A stretch of 64,000 nt of DNA from NCBI GenBank assembly GCA_963805495.1, contig CAWDUQ010000002.1:682001-746000 (forward strand). The letters run 5' to 3'. The position numbers and the translations under genes were made by a program. Positions 26,156 to 36,486 of the stretch are shown here, piece by piece (positions within the stretch are counted from its first letter, which is position 1; the number at the start of each line of letters is the position of its first letter). The notes beneath the pieces are model-generated. The model made no database searches, was not told the DNA's origin, and saw only the letters and a program-made list of their open reading frames with translations. The stretch comes from DAHUXD01 sp963805495 (GTDB taxonomy: Bacteria > Acidobacteriota > Thermoanaerobaculia > UBA5066 > Gp7-AA6).

Positions 26156-28588
26156 TCAGCGCCCCTGAGTGATCGGTTCGTCTTCGCGAACCGTCACGCG
26201 CAGCCCCTCGGGCCCGACACGAACCTCGATCGCCTCGATGCGCTCCTCGCGGGCGGCGATCAGCAGCTCCGACACCGGGTCCTCGACGTGCTTCTGGATG
26301 GCGCGGCGCAGCGGCCGCGCGCCCATGTTGGGGTCTTCGCCGCTCTGCGCGAGGAGCCACTCGATCGCGGCGTCGTCGATATCGATCACGGCGCCTTTGG
26401 ACGCGATCGTCGTGTTCACGTCGTCGATCAGCAATCGGCAGATCCTGGCGAGGTCCGGCCGCGCGAGCGGATGGAAGACGATGATGTCGTCGATGCGGTT
26501 GATGAACTCGGGGGAGAAATCGCGCCGCAGCTCCTTCAGGACCAGGTCCTCGATCTCCTTGTTGCTCTGCTGCTCGCGGTTGCCGCCGAAGCCCACGCGG
26601 GTCCGGTTCACGAGGTGCTTGGTTCCGATGTTCGACGTCATGATGATGAGCGTGTTCTTGAAGTCGACCACGTTGCCGTAGGCGTCGGTCAGGATGCCGT
26701 CCTCGAGGATCTGGAGGAGAAGGTTCGCGATGTCGGGGTGCGCCTTCTCGATCTCGTCGAAGAGGATGACGCTGTAGGGGTTGCGGCGGATCCGCTCGGT
26801 CAACTGGCCGCCCTCTTCGTGGCCGACGTAGCCCGGGGGCGAGCCGATCAGCTTGGAGACCGCGTGCTTCTCCATGTACTCCGACATGTCGAAGCGGACG
26901 AGCGACTTCTGGTTCTCGAACATGAACTCCGCCAGCCGCCGCGCGACCTCCGTCTTCCCCACGCCGGACGGCCCCAGGAAGATGAACGAGCCCATGGGTC
27001 GGTTGGGGTTGTTGACCCCCAGGCGCGAACGCCGGATCGCCTTCGAGACGCCGATGATCGCGGCCTCCTGGCCGACGATCCGCCGCCGGAGGGCGTCCTC
27101 CATGTGGAGGAGTTTTTCGGCTTCTTCCATCTCGAGCGAGGCGACCGGGATGCCCGTCCAGGACGAGATGATCTCCTCGATGTCGCGGCGCGTGACTTCC
27201 TGGGTCGCGTCGCTCTTCTCGGCGGACTGGGCCTTGGCCCGCTCGATCTCCTCCTTGAGCTCGATCTCGCGCTCCCGGAGGAAGACCGCCTTCTCGAAAT
27301 CCTTGTCCGAAATCGCCTTCTTCATCTCCTTGACGATCTGCCGGATCTCGAGCTCGAGCTTGCGAAGGTTCTGGGTGTCGGCGACGCGCTTCAATTTCAC
27401 TTTGGCCCCGGCCTCGTCGAGGATGTCGATCGCCTTGTCCGGGAAGAAGCGGTCGGTGATGTAGCGGTTGGACTGGTAGACGGCGGTCTTGATCGCCTCG
27501 GCCGAGTATCGGACCTTGTGGAACTGCTCGTAGCGGTCCTTGACCCCTTCGAGGATCTCGAACGTCTCGATCTCGGAGGGCGCGGTGACGTGGATCGCCT
27601 GGAACCGCCGCAGGAGGCTCCGGTCCTTCTCGATGTACTTCCGGTACTCCTTGAGCGTCGTCGCGCCGATACAGGAGACCTCGCCGCGCGAAAGGGCCGG
27701 CTTCAAGATGTTGGCAGCGTCGAGCGAGCCTTCGGCCGATCCCGCGCCGATCAGCGAGTGGATCTCGTCGATGAAGATGATCAGGTCCGGATTTTCGCGC
27801 AGCTCCCGGATGATCCCCTTCAGGCGCTCTTCGAACTGGCCGCGGTACTTCGTCCCGGCCACGATCAGCGAGAGATCGAGCGCGAGGATCTTCTTGGACG
27901 ACAGGAACATCGGGACGGCGCCGTCGACGATTCGGGTGGCGAGCCCCTCGACGATCGCCGTCTTGCCGACACCCGGCTCGCCCAGCAGGATCGGGTTGTT
28001 CTTGGTGCGGCGCGAGAGGATCTGGATGATCCGCTCGACCTCCTTGTCGCGGCCGATCAGCGGATCGAACGTCCCGGTCCCGGCCAGCTGCGTGAGGTCC
28101 CGGCTGTATTCGGCCAGGAACGGGAGCTCCTTCTTCTGCTTCGAGACCTCCCGCTCCTTGATGAGGGAGATCGTCTCCTCCCGCACGCCGTACAGGTTGA
28201 AGCCGCGGGCCGCCAGCAGCCGGCCCGCGACGCAGCCGTCGACCCGGAGGAGCCCGATCAGGAGGTGCTCCGTGCCGACGTAGGGGTGCATCATGGACTC
28301 GGCCTCGTGCGAGGCGTAGGCCAGGATCTTCTTGGACTCCTCGGAGAGCGGCAACTCGGCGGTCGAGGAGATCCGCTCGACGAAGATGCGGTCGCCCTCG
28401 ATCTCCCGCCGGACGTCTTCGGGCTTGACGTTGAACCGGGCGAAGATCTCCTTGATGACGTCCTCGCCCTCCCGGAGGATCCCGAGCAGCAGGTGCTCGG
28501 ACTCGATCACCTTGGAGCCGAGCTTGGACGCCTCGTAGCGGGCGAAGAACAGCGCGCGGCGCGCTTTTTCGTTGTACTTCTCAAACAT
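26156..28588 (-). CDS. clpC: ClpC-type ATP-dependent unfoldase
   Basis: 810 aa AAA+ partner of ClpP. The N-domain (KYNEKARRALFFARYEASKLG) has two Clp-N repeats. First AAA has Walker A GEPGVGKTAIVEG. A UVR-type middle segment (SDKDFEKAVFLREREIELKE) marks ClpC. Second AAA has GPSGVGKTEVARR and GSPPGYVGHEEGGQLTERIR, and the ClpP-docking tripeptide is likely VGF (TRVGFGGNRE). No mcsA, mcsB or ctsR neighbours are seen. It is co-directional with lolD and bamA. Confidence 0.95.
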   Translation of the reverse strand: MFEKYNEKARRALFFARYEASKLGSKVIESEHLLLGILREGEDVIKEIFARFNVKPEDVRREIEGDRIFVERISSTAELPLSEESKKILAYASHEAESMMHPYVGTEHLLIGLLRVDGCVAGRLLAARGFNLYGVREETISLIKEREVSKQKKELPFLAEYSRDLTQLAGTGTFDPLIGRDKEVERIIQILSRRTKNNPILLGEPGVGKTAIVEGLATRIVDGAVPMFLSSKKILALDLSLIVAGTKYRGQFEERLKGIIRELRENPDLIIFIDEIHSLIGAGSAEGSLDAANILKPALSRGEVSCIGATTLKEYRKYIEKDRSLLRRFQAIHVTAPSEIETFEILEGVKDRYEQFHKVRYSAEAIKTAVYQSNRYITDRFFPDKAIDILDEAGAKVKLKRVADTQNLRKLELEIRQIVKEMKKAISDKDFEKAVFLREREIELKEEIERAKAQSAEKSDATQEVTRRDIEEIISSWTGIPVASLEMEEAEKLLHMEDALRRRIVGQEAAIIGVSKAIRRSRLGVNNPNRPMGSFIFLGPSGVGKTEVARRLAEFMFENQKSLVRFDMSEYMEKHAVSKLIGSPPGYVGHEEGGQLTERIRRNPYSVILFDEIEKAHPDIANLLLQILEDGILTDAYGNVVDFKNTLIIMTSNIGTKHLVNRTRVGFGGNREQQSNKEIEDLVLKELRRDFSPEFINRIDDIIVFHPLARPDLARICRLLIDDVNTTIASKGAVIDIDDAAIEWLLAQSGEDPNMGARPLRRAIQKHVEDPVSELLIAAREERIEAIEVRVGPEGLRVTVREDEPITQGR

Positions 28589-28648
28589 GGAAGGAACCTG
28601 TCGCCGTGGGAGATTTGTGGTGGACAGCCATCGAGCGAAGTCTCCGGA

Positions 28649-29350
28649 CTAGCCTCGCTCTGGCAAACCGGGCGACGGAGTAATTCCTTCCCGGGACATC
28701 GTGAAAAGTCTATCACAGCGGTTCGCCAGATCCGGGTTGTGCGTGACGAGGACGGTCGTCATTCCCCGCTCGGCGTGAAGCTCCCGGAGGAGGCCGAAGA
28801 CCGCCCGGGCCGCCGCGGCGTCGAGATTGCCGGTCGGCTCGTCGGCCAGCAGGAGGCCGGGGCCGCGCGCGAGGGCGCGCGCGATCGCGACCCGCTGCTG
28901 TTCGCCCCCCGACAGGGCGCGCGCTCCGTGGTCCCGACGGTCCCCGAGACCGACGCGCTCGAGCAGCGCGGCGGCCTTCCGGCGCGCCTCGGCTTCCGGA
29001 ACCCCGGCGATGCGGTGGGGCATCGCGACGTTCTCCTCGGCCGTGAACTCGGGCAGCAGGTGATGGAACTGGAACACGAACCCGACCTTTTCGTTCCGGA
29101 ACCGGGCACGCGCGCGCGGCGAAAGCTCGTCGATCGCCTGGCCGAAGACTTCGACCCGTCCGGAATCCGGCCGGTCGATCCCGCCGATCAGGTGGAGCAG
29201 GGTCGACTTCCCCACGCCCGAGGGCCCCATGACCGCGGCGAAGGTCCCGGCCCCGAGGTCGAAGGAAAGGCCCGAGAAAACGGTCACGGGCGCGCCCTCC
29301 CCCGTGTACGTCTTCGAGAGGTTCTCGGCCCGGATGGCGAGCCCGGTCAT
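28649..29350 (-). CDS. lolD: LolD, lipoprotein-exporter ATPase
   Basis: 233 aa ABC ATPase of the MacB/LolD class. Walker A GPSGVGKSTLLHLIGG, Q-loop FVFQFHHLLPEFTAEENVAMP (the HHLLPEFTA segment is typical of LolD), signature LSGGEQQRVAIARAL, Walker B LLLADEPTGNLD, switch His in LVTHNPDLA. ATG at 29350 overlaps the lolC stop (ATGA). Confidence 0.93.
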   Translation of the reverse strand: MTGLAIRAENLSKTYTGEGAPVTVFSGLSFDLGAGTFAAVMGPSGVGKSTLLHLIGGIDRPDSGRVEVFGQAIDELSPRARARFRNEKVGFVFQFHHLLPEFTAEENVAMPHRIAGVPEAEARRKAAALLERVGLGDRRDHGARALSGGEQQRVAIARALARGPGLLLADEPTGNLDAAAARAVFGLLRELHAERGMTTVLVTHNPDLANRCDRLFTMSREGITPSPGLPERG

Positions 29351-30524
29351 CGCGACAACCGGATCGCCTCGCCCGGCGCCAGCCGCGCAGCCGCCCGAGC
29401 CGGCAGGACCGCGGCCGCGAGCGCCGTGGCGATGGCGAACGCGGCGCAGGCGGCAACCTCGGCCGGATGAATCGCGAAGGGGACGTGCGAGATCGTGTAG
29501 ACCTCGGCCGGAAGGGGCACGATCTCGAACCGGTCGGCCGCGACGGAGAGGCCGACGCCGATGAGAACACCCGCGGCCGTTCCGACAACGCCGATCACCG
29601 CGCCGAGCGTGAGGTAGATCCTCAACAGCGATCCCGGAGCCGCGCCCATCGAGGTCAGGACGCCGAGGTCCCGCTTCTTCTCGACGACGGTCAGCGCGAT
29701 CGACGCGACGATGTTGAGGGCGGCGACGACGATCACGAGGCCGACCGTCACGAAGATCACCGCCTTTTCCAGCCGCAACGCGAAGGCGAGCGGAGCGTTG
29801 CGGTCCCGCCACGTCTCGACGCGGTATCCCTTCGGGAGAGCGGTGCGCACCACGCTCGCGGCGGCTTCGGCCCGCGTCGGGTCCGCGAGGCGCGCTTCGT
29901 AGGCGAAGGCTCCCGTCGGGACTCCCGTCAGCAGCCGCGCGGTCGGCTCCGACACCTCGACCTCCGCGGCCTTTTCCAGGATTCCCGCGCCGCGCACGTC
30001 GGCAACCTCGAGAACCACCGAGACCGGGATCGGCCCGACCGGCGACAGCCGCGTGCGCGACGAGGTCACCCGCATCAGGTCGCCGACGGCCAGGTGCAGG
30101 CGGCCGGCGAGCGGCCGCGTGATGACGGCGCCCGGCAGATCGCGCGAAGACGCTTCGGCGGCCCGCCCGTCGCGGAAGCGGACGGGCTGGATGGCCGAGC
30201 CGTCGAGGTCGGAGGCCCAGCCGCGCCCCTCGATGTCCGCCTCCACGCCCAGCACCCCGGGCGCCGCTTCGAGGGCCCGCCGCGCGGCGTCGGCGTCGGG
30301 CAGCAGCATTCCCCGCACCGGCGAAACGGTCAGGTGGGCCGTCCGCTCCATCATCTGGCTCCGGATGCGGTCCTGGAAGCCCGAGAGGAGCGCGAGCGAG
30401 ACGATCAACGCGGCGACCCCGACGGCAAGACCCACGATCGAGATCGTGGCGATCAAGGCGACGTGGGCCCGGCGCCGGGAAGCGGCCAGGTAGCGCAACG
30501 CGACGAAGGTTTCGAACCGCAAGG

Positions 30525-30528
<4 letters not shown>
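29347..30528 (-). CDS. lolC: LolC/LolE-type lipoprotein-releasing permease
   Basis: 393 aa, four-span inner-membrane protein that extracts lipoproteins for transfer to LolA. FETFVALRYLAASRRRAHV is the classical N-terminus, the first span is ALIATISIVGLAVGVAALIV, then a periplasmic domain (~60-255) and the FtsX-type C-terminal spans (VAALNIVASIALTVVEKKRDLGVLTSMGA). Only one such permease is present, suggesting a homodimeric LolF-like exporter. GTG overlaps the lysS stop (GTGA). Confidence 0.92.
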
Positions 30529-32063
<1,535 letters not shown>

Positions 32064-32071
32064 CGCAGCGG

Positions 32072-32077
32072 AGTATA
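32072..32077 (-). promoter_or_regulatory. lysS -10 box (near-leaderless)
   Basis: TATACT on the minus strand, spacer ccgctgcg (8 nt), then the ATG at 32063. No Shine-Dalgarno sequence fits between. Confidence 0.6.
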
Positions 32078-32100
32078 CGGTCGGTCCCGGCGGCCGCCGG

Positions 32101-33615
32101 CTAGGGGCGCGAGTCGCGGCGCTCGCTGCCGGGCGCGTCCTGCATCAGCCACAGGTCGGCCGTCGCGCGCAGGAGCCGGAACCGCGTGCGGGTCCAGGAG
32201 CGGATCTCTTCGGACGAGCTGACCGCCTCGGCTTCGTCGACGACGCTCGAGAGCGCGGCGTCGAGGGCCGGCACCCGCCCGAGCGTCGCGCGGGCCGCCC
32301 GCAGCGTTTCGGCCCGCGGTTCGCCCCCGGACCGGGCCAGCGCCTCCGTCTCCTCTTCGGCCTTCAGGCGAAGCGCCACCGCGCGCAGGAGGATCCGGTC
32401 CCGATCGTTCGGGGCCCGGCCGGCCCCTGCGACGGCATGCCGCGCGGCCTTCAGCTCCCATGATTCGAGCCTCAGGTTTTCGAGGCCCGCCAGGTCCGTC
32501 CGCAGCGGCCCGGTCCCGTCGTCGTAGTGCTCGACGGCGCCGAGCACGCGGTCGACCGCCGGCTTCCAGAAGGCGTCGTCGTCGGCATCGGACTCGACCT
32601 CCTCGACGAGGCTCAGGGCCTCGTCGATGTCCTCGGCGGCGAGACCCGCGAGCTCGAAGCGCCCGAGCACGTGGCCGATGGCCTCCTTCAGCTCGACCAC
32701 CTGCCGCGCCTTGAGATTCGACTCGCGCGACTGGCGCTCGAAGCGCTGTCGGGATTCGTGGAACTTCCGGAACTCGTCCGACGTCGGCACTTCGAGCCCG
32801 CCGCGCGTCAGCTCCTTCTCCAGGTCGCCGATCCGTTCGGTGGCCTCGTCGAGGCGCCGCTCCTCCCGCTCGTAGAGACGGTGGAAGACCGATCGTGTGC
32901 GCAGGTTGCAGGTGGCCGCCGCGGCGAGGACGTCCGGGTGGGCGAGGCCGCCCGCGACCTGCCGCTTCAGGATTCGCACGTTGTGCAGGAGTTTCGCCGT
33001 GACGAGGTCTTCGAACTCCTGGGCGCGCGCCATCTCGGCCGCGAGGTCGTCGAAAGCGCGCGCGATCGTCGGGGCCGTCTCGGCTTCGATCCGGGGCCAG
33101 ACCGAGGTGGCCGTCGCCGATTCGAAGAACTTGCGGACCTCCGGGCGCGGCCTCGCCGCGGCCGGGTCGCCGCCCTGACCGGCCGCCAGCACGGTCGCCA
33201 GGAAGTCGACCTTGTCGACGACGTCCTCGTCGACGTCGGGCTGCGAGAAGTAGAAGCGGAGCAGGTGGAAGGCGATCTTCTCGTCCTGGGGCTGCACCTT
33301 TTCGAAAAACCGGCGCACATACGAGGGCGACACGTGACGGTCGGCGTCGCGGAGCCTGCGGGCGAAGGCGTCGAGCCGGTCCGCGAGCTCCCGGATGCGC
33401 GGGGCAACCTTCTCCGGAGACGTCGTGTCGATGGCGCCGGAGACCGCGCGCACGTCTTCGTAGAGCTTCGAGAAGTCGAGCGCGTACCCCGGCTCCGTCG
33501 CGAAGAAAGTCTTCTGGACGCCACGCAGAAACTGGTGGAACGTCCACAACGCCTTGAACCTCTCGGTCAGGCGAATGTAGTCTTCGTGAAGAAGCTGGAT
33601 TCGCTCGACGGACAT
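32101..33615 (-). CDS. unknown helical/coiled-coil protein
   Basis: 504 aa, not recognised. No signal peptide or membrane span. Sequence is highly charged and helical throughout, with likely coiled coils around EREERRLDEATERIGDLEKEL and RQRFERQSRESNLKARQVVEL. No Cys-based or nucleotide-binding motif is visible apart from a lone Cys in AAATCNLRTRS. It stands alone, divergent from ridA and ahead of the lysS promoter. Coding bias matches its neighbours, so it is a genuine resident gene. A structural or scaffold role is a guess only. Confidence 0.75.
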   Translation of the reverse strand: MSVERIQLLHEDYIRLTERFKALWTFHQFLRGVQKTFFATEPGYALDFSKLYEDVRAVSGAIDTTSPEKVAPRIRELADRLDAFARRLRDADRHVSPSYVRRFFEKVQPQDEKIAFHLLRFYFSQPDVDEDVVDKVDFLATVLAAGQGGDPAAARPRPEVRKFFESATATSVWPRIEAETAPTIARAFDDLAAEMARAQEFEDLVTAKLLHNVRILKRQVAGGLAHPDVLAAAATCNLRTRSVFHRLYEREERRLDEATERIGDLEKELTRGGLEVPTSDEFRKFHESRQRFERQSRESNLKARQVVELKEAIGHVLGRFELAGLAAEDIDEALSLVEEVESDADDDAFWKPAVDRVLGAVEHYDDGTGPLRTDLAGLENLRLESWELKAARHAVAGAGRAPNDRDRILLRAVALRLKAEEETEALARSGGEPRAETLRAARATLGRVPALDAALSSVVDEAEAVSSSEEIRSWTRTRFRLLRATADLWLMQDAPGSERRDSRP

Positions 33616-33637
33616 CGTATTGTTCCGCGGTTCCCGG

Positions 33638-33644
33638 TATCTTA
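33638..33644. promoter_or_regulatory. overlapping divergent -10 boxes, unknown gene / ridA
   Basis: The core TATCTTA gives TATCTT toward ridA (33638-33643) and TAAGAT toward the 504-aa gene (33644-33639). The ridA leader would be about 50 nt with an AGGA before the ATG; the other leader about 17 nt. Confidence 0.45.
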
Positions 33645-33698
33645 ACGCGGAAAGACCGCGGCACCGGCCGGGAACCGGCGCCGCCGAGGTAGGAAACG

Positions 33699-34079
33699 AT
33701 GAAAACCATCGCCACGGAAGGCGCCCCGAAGGCCATCGGACCCTACAGCCAGGCGATCGTCGACGGCGACCTCCTGTTCGCGTCCGGTCAGGTCCCGCTC
33801 GATCCCGCGACCGGCGAGCTCGTGCCGGGCGGTTTCGAGGCGGGTGTCGAGCGCGTGTTCGACAACCTCGAGGCCGTCCTGCGCGAGGCCGGGGCCACCC
33901 TCCAGGACGTCGTCAAGTCGACCGTCTACCTTCTCCGCATGTCCGACTTCGCCGCCATGAACGGGATCTACGCGCGACGGTTCGGCAACCACCGTCCCGC
34001 ACGCTCGACGGTTGCCGTGGCGGAGCTTCCCAAGGGCGCCGCCGTCGAGATCGACGTCGTCGCCCGCCTGAAATCCTGA
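33699..34079 (+). CDS. ridA: RidA-family enamine/imine deaminase
   Basis: 126 aa. KAIGPYSQAIVDGDLLFASGQVPLDP is the RidA/YjgF start, and the end has the conserved Arg and Glu segments RPARSTVAVAELPKGAAVEIDVVAR. The catalytic Arg is in RPARSTV. Hydrolyses 2-aminoacrylate and related intermediates that damage PLP enzymes. Monocistronic; ends 4 nt from the stop of the convergent DUF4149 gene. Confidence 0.95.
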   Translation: MKTIATEGAPKAIGPYSQAIVDGDLLFASGQVPLDPATGELVPGGFEAGVERVFDNLEAVLREAGATLQDVVKSTVYLLRMSDFAAMNGIYARRFGNHRPARSTVAVAELPKGAAVEIDVVARLKS

Positions 34080-34083
34080 GCCG

Positions 34084-34545
34084 TCAGGGCCAGAGCGCGA
34101 GGCCGAGGGCGGCCGCGAGCCATCCAAGCACGACGACGCGCGTCGAGCGCCGGTGCAGCCGGTCGAACCGGACACGGAAGGGGTCGTCCGCCGGCGCGGC
34201 GTCGAACGAGCCGACCTTCATCCGGAAATAGTCCATCCTCGGCCGGAGGACCATCGCGAGGTAGACGTTCGACGCGATCGCGACGAAGATCCCGACCGCT
34301 CCGGCCGCGGCCCGGCCGTGCAGCACGAGCCCACGCTCGAGCGCGACGAACACGCCGATCACCAGCACGAGCGAGAGAATCTGCTTGACGATCTCGAACC
34401 GCCGCAGGATCTCGCCGAAGACGCCGCCGGCGGTGTCGCGCGACGCGATCTTCCCGAACACGACCGGCGCGGCGATCACGACGACGAGCGTCCCGCCCAC
34501 CCAGAGGGCGAGCGCGAACCGCACGGCGAGGGAGGGGGCGTCCAA
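34084..34545 (-). CDS. DUF4149 (TMEM205-like) membrane protein
   Basis: 153 aa with four predicted spans: LAVRFALALWVGGTLVVVIAAP, QILSLVLVIGVFVALERGLVL, AAGAVGIFVAIASNVYLAMVL and VVVLGWLAAALGLAL. The WVGG...APVVF pattern in span 1 and RFDRLHRRS before the last span match DUF4149. Biochemical role unknown. Start is a TTG, with TACACT ending 8 nt upstream, so probably leaderless. Confidence 0.75.
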   Translation of the reverse strand: MDAPSLAVRFALALWVGGTLVVVIAAPVVFGKIASRDTAGGVFGEILRRFEIVKQILSLVLVIGVFVALERGLVLHGRAAAGAVGIFVAIASNVYLAMVLRPRMDYFRMKVGSFDAAPADDPFRVRFDRLHRRSTRVVVLGWLAAALGLALWP

Positions 34546-34553
34546 GGCGCGGG

Positions 34554-34559
34554 AGTGTA
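34554..34559 (-). promoter_or_regulatory. -10 box of DUF4149 gene
   Basis: TACACT on the minus strand, 8-nt spacer (cccgcgcc) to the TTG at 34545. It supports this otherwise weak start codon. Confidence 0.5.
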
Positions 34560-34601
34560 CCGCTTCCCCTGCGGTCTCGGAGGCGCGGCGTGGCCGCGGG
34601 C

Positions 34602-34607
34602 TATCCT
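34602..34607 (+). promoter_or_regulatory. -10 box of the GT39-like gene
   Basis: TATCCT, 6-nt spacer (gtgccg), then the GTG at 34614. With an initiation point about 7 nt downstream the mRNA would begin at the start codon itself. Confidence 0.5.
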
Positions 34608-34613
34608 GTGCCG

Positions 34614-36068
34614 GTGACTCCCCGCTTCCGGTGGACCCTCGCCGCGATCGTCGTCGCGGGGTTCGCCCTCACGCTCGTCCGGCTCGACCACTTTTCGTTC
34701 TGGCTCGACGAAGTGCTCCAGTCGTACTGGATCAGCGGCGACTGGGCATTCCTGTGGAAGTCGCTCCGGTTCGACGCGGTCCATCCCCCGCTCGACTACG
34801 TCGCCGACAAGCTCTTCGGCGCCTTTCATCCGGGCGACGCGGCGCGCAAGCTCCTGCCCGCGCTCTGGGGCGCCGGCGGTACGGCGGCCTTCGGCGTCCT
34901 GCTCGCGCGCCGGGGAGGGCCGCTGCTCGGCCTGGCCGCCGCCGCCCTGCTCGCCTTCACGCCGTACCACGTCCGCTTCTCCCAGGAGCTGCGGCCCTAC
35001 TCGCTCGCGCTTTTTCTGCTGTGCCTGGCGCTGTGTGCCCTCGACGGCTTCCTCGAGAGACCCGGCACATGGCGTCTGGCGGCGCTCTATCTGGCCTGCC
35101 TCGCGACCGCGTACACCCTCTACACGGCGGGGCTGGTCCTCGCGATCGCCGCCGCCGCCCTGCTCGTCGAGGATGCATTCTCCGAAGCGCTCCCCCGCCG
35201 GCGAAGCGCACGCCGCTCGCTCGCCTGGAGTCCGGTCTTCGTCCTCGCACTCGCCGCCGGTTATCTCCCGTGGGCGCCCGTCGTCCTTGCCGCGCTGCGC
35301 CGGCCGCCGATGGCGCCTCTCGCGCCCCTCACGCTCGAGCGGGCGGGCCGCGTCGCGGCCTTCTTCGCCTTCGCGCCCGGCGACGGCGCCGCGCTTTCGG
35401 CATGGGGGGTGCTCTTCTTCGTGCTGGTCGCTTGCGGCGCGTGGATCGTGCTCTTCCGGCGCGGCCTGCGATTCCTCGCCGCGTGGGGCATCGGGGGTGC
35501 CGCCGCGATCGAGACCCTCTTCCGACTGCACCCCCACTTCGATGCCTCGCGCCGGTTTCTGCCGGCCGGCCTTGCCGTCACGGCCCTCGCGGCAGCGGCC
35601 CTCGCCGCCATGCTCGCGCGGCCGGTCACGCGCCTGCCGGCCGTCGCGCTGCTGGCGGCGATCCTCGTGCTCGACGTCCGCGCCCTGCGCGTCTACTTTC
35701 GCGAGGGGCGGATCGACTGGCGTCCGGTCGCGGAGTACCTTCGGCGCGAGGCCTCTCCGGCCGAACGCATTTTCGCCGAGAACCAGCACACACAGCTCTG
35801 CGTGGCCTACTACCTCGTCGGTCCCCGGTGGCTCTTCGACGCGAGCGCGGGCCGCGACCCCGGCCGTTCGATCGTGGACGTGGGGCCGGGCACCGGGACC
35901 CTGTCCCGCGCCTGGCTCCCGGGAACCCGCGGCTGGCTGGTGCTCGCGGCCGGGCCCGAGAACAGGTGGCTGCGCCGCTGGGCCGCGACCTTTCCGTCCA
36001 GGACGTTTCCCACCGCGGCGGGCGCGATCGTGCGCCGGCTCGATCCGGCCGGCGATCCGGGACGCTAA
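34614..36068 (+). CDS. GT39/ArnT-like multi-span glycosyltransferase
   Basis: About 484 aa, ten or more spans. After the first span comes RLDHFSFWLDEVLQSYW, where the DE corresponds to the catalytic acidic pair of GT-C enzymes, then HPPLDYVADKLFG and TPYHVRFSQELRPYSLALFL, both typical of GT39 (dolichol- or undecaprenyl-phosphate-sugar users). A C-terminal soluble part (~390-484) is present. GTG at 34614 follows a -10 box by 6 nt; GTGs at 34590 and 34608 are alternatives. Acceptor and donor unknown. Confidence 0.78.
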   Translation: MTPRFRWTLAAIVVAGFALTLVRLDHFSFWLDEVLQSYWISGDWAFLWKSLRFDAVHPPLDYVADKLFGAFHPGDAARKLLPALWGAGGTAAFGVLLARRGGPLLGLAAAALLAFTPYHVRFSQELRPYSLALFLLCLALCALDGFLERPGTWRLAALYLACLATAYTLYTAGLVLAIAAAALLVEDAFSEALPRRRSARRSLAWSPVFVLALAAGYLPWAPVVLAALRRPPMAPLAPLTLERAGRVAAFFAFAPGDGAALSAWGVLFFVLVACGAWIVLFRRGLRFLAAWGIGGAAAIETLFRLHPHFDASRRFLPAGLAVTALAAAALAAMLARPVTRLPAVALLAAILVLDVRALRVYFREGRIDWRPVAEYLRREASPAERIFAENQHTQLCVAYYLVGPRWLFDASAGRDPGRSIVDVGPGTGTLSRAWLPGTRGWLVLAAGPENRWLRRWAATFPSRTFPTAAGAIVRRLDPAGDPGR

Positions 36069-36071
36069 GAT
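36066..36071 (+). promoter_or_regulatory. -10 box overlapping the stop of the GT39-like gene
   Basis: TAAGAT contains the TAA stop of the upstream gene and lies 10 nt before the ATG at 36082. It would give the downstream pair their own near-leaderless transcript. Confidence 0.4.
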
Positions 36072-36081
36072 CCAGGTTCCG

Positions 36082-36486
36082 ATGGACCCGGATCTTTCCT
36101 CGACTCTCGACGACCTCGTCCTCGGCCGCGGCGTCGCGCGCGGCCGGCACAGCCTCCGCTGGAAGGGCCGCCTCGTGGCCGGCGAGCTCGAGCAGCGGCT
36201 CGCCGCCAACGGCTTTTCCCGGACGACGGTCCGGGACGCGAAGATCGAGCCGGGCGAGAGGATCCCGGCCTTCTACCTCCACGGCGACACCGCCGACTTC
36301 GGCTACGTCCGCTGGGAGATCTTCACGCCGAGGAGCCGCCGCAAGCTCTTCGCCTCCGAATACCGTCGTCCGGAAAACCAGGAATGGGCCGTGCAACTGA
36401 ACCTCGCCTCCCCGGAGACGGTCTGGGCCAAGGCTTCGGCCCGCGAGCGCCACGACGTCGACACCGTCGTTCCGGTGAACCCGTGA
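36082..36486 (+). CDS. small unknown soluble protein
   Basis: 134 aa, no signal peptide or span. Mixed alpha/beta composition with HGDTADFGYVRWEIFTPRSRR and a C-terminal WAVQLNLASPETVWAKAS. I do not recognise a family. Its TGA overlaps the GTG of the metallo-hydrolase gene (GTGA), so the two are co-translated and may share a pathway. Confidence 0.65.
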   Translation: MDPDLSSTLDDLVLGRGVARGRHSLRWKGRLVAGELEQRLAANGFSRTTVRDAKIEPGERIPAFYLHGDTADFGYVRWEIFTPRSRRKLFASEYRRPENQEWAVQLNLASPETVWAKASARERHDVDTVVPVNP

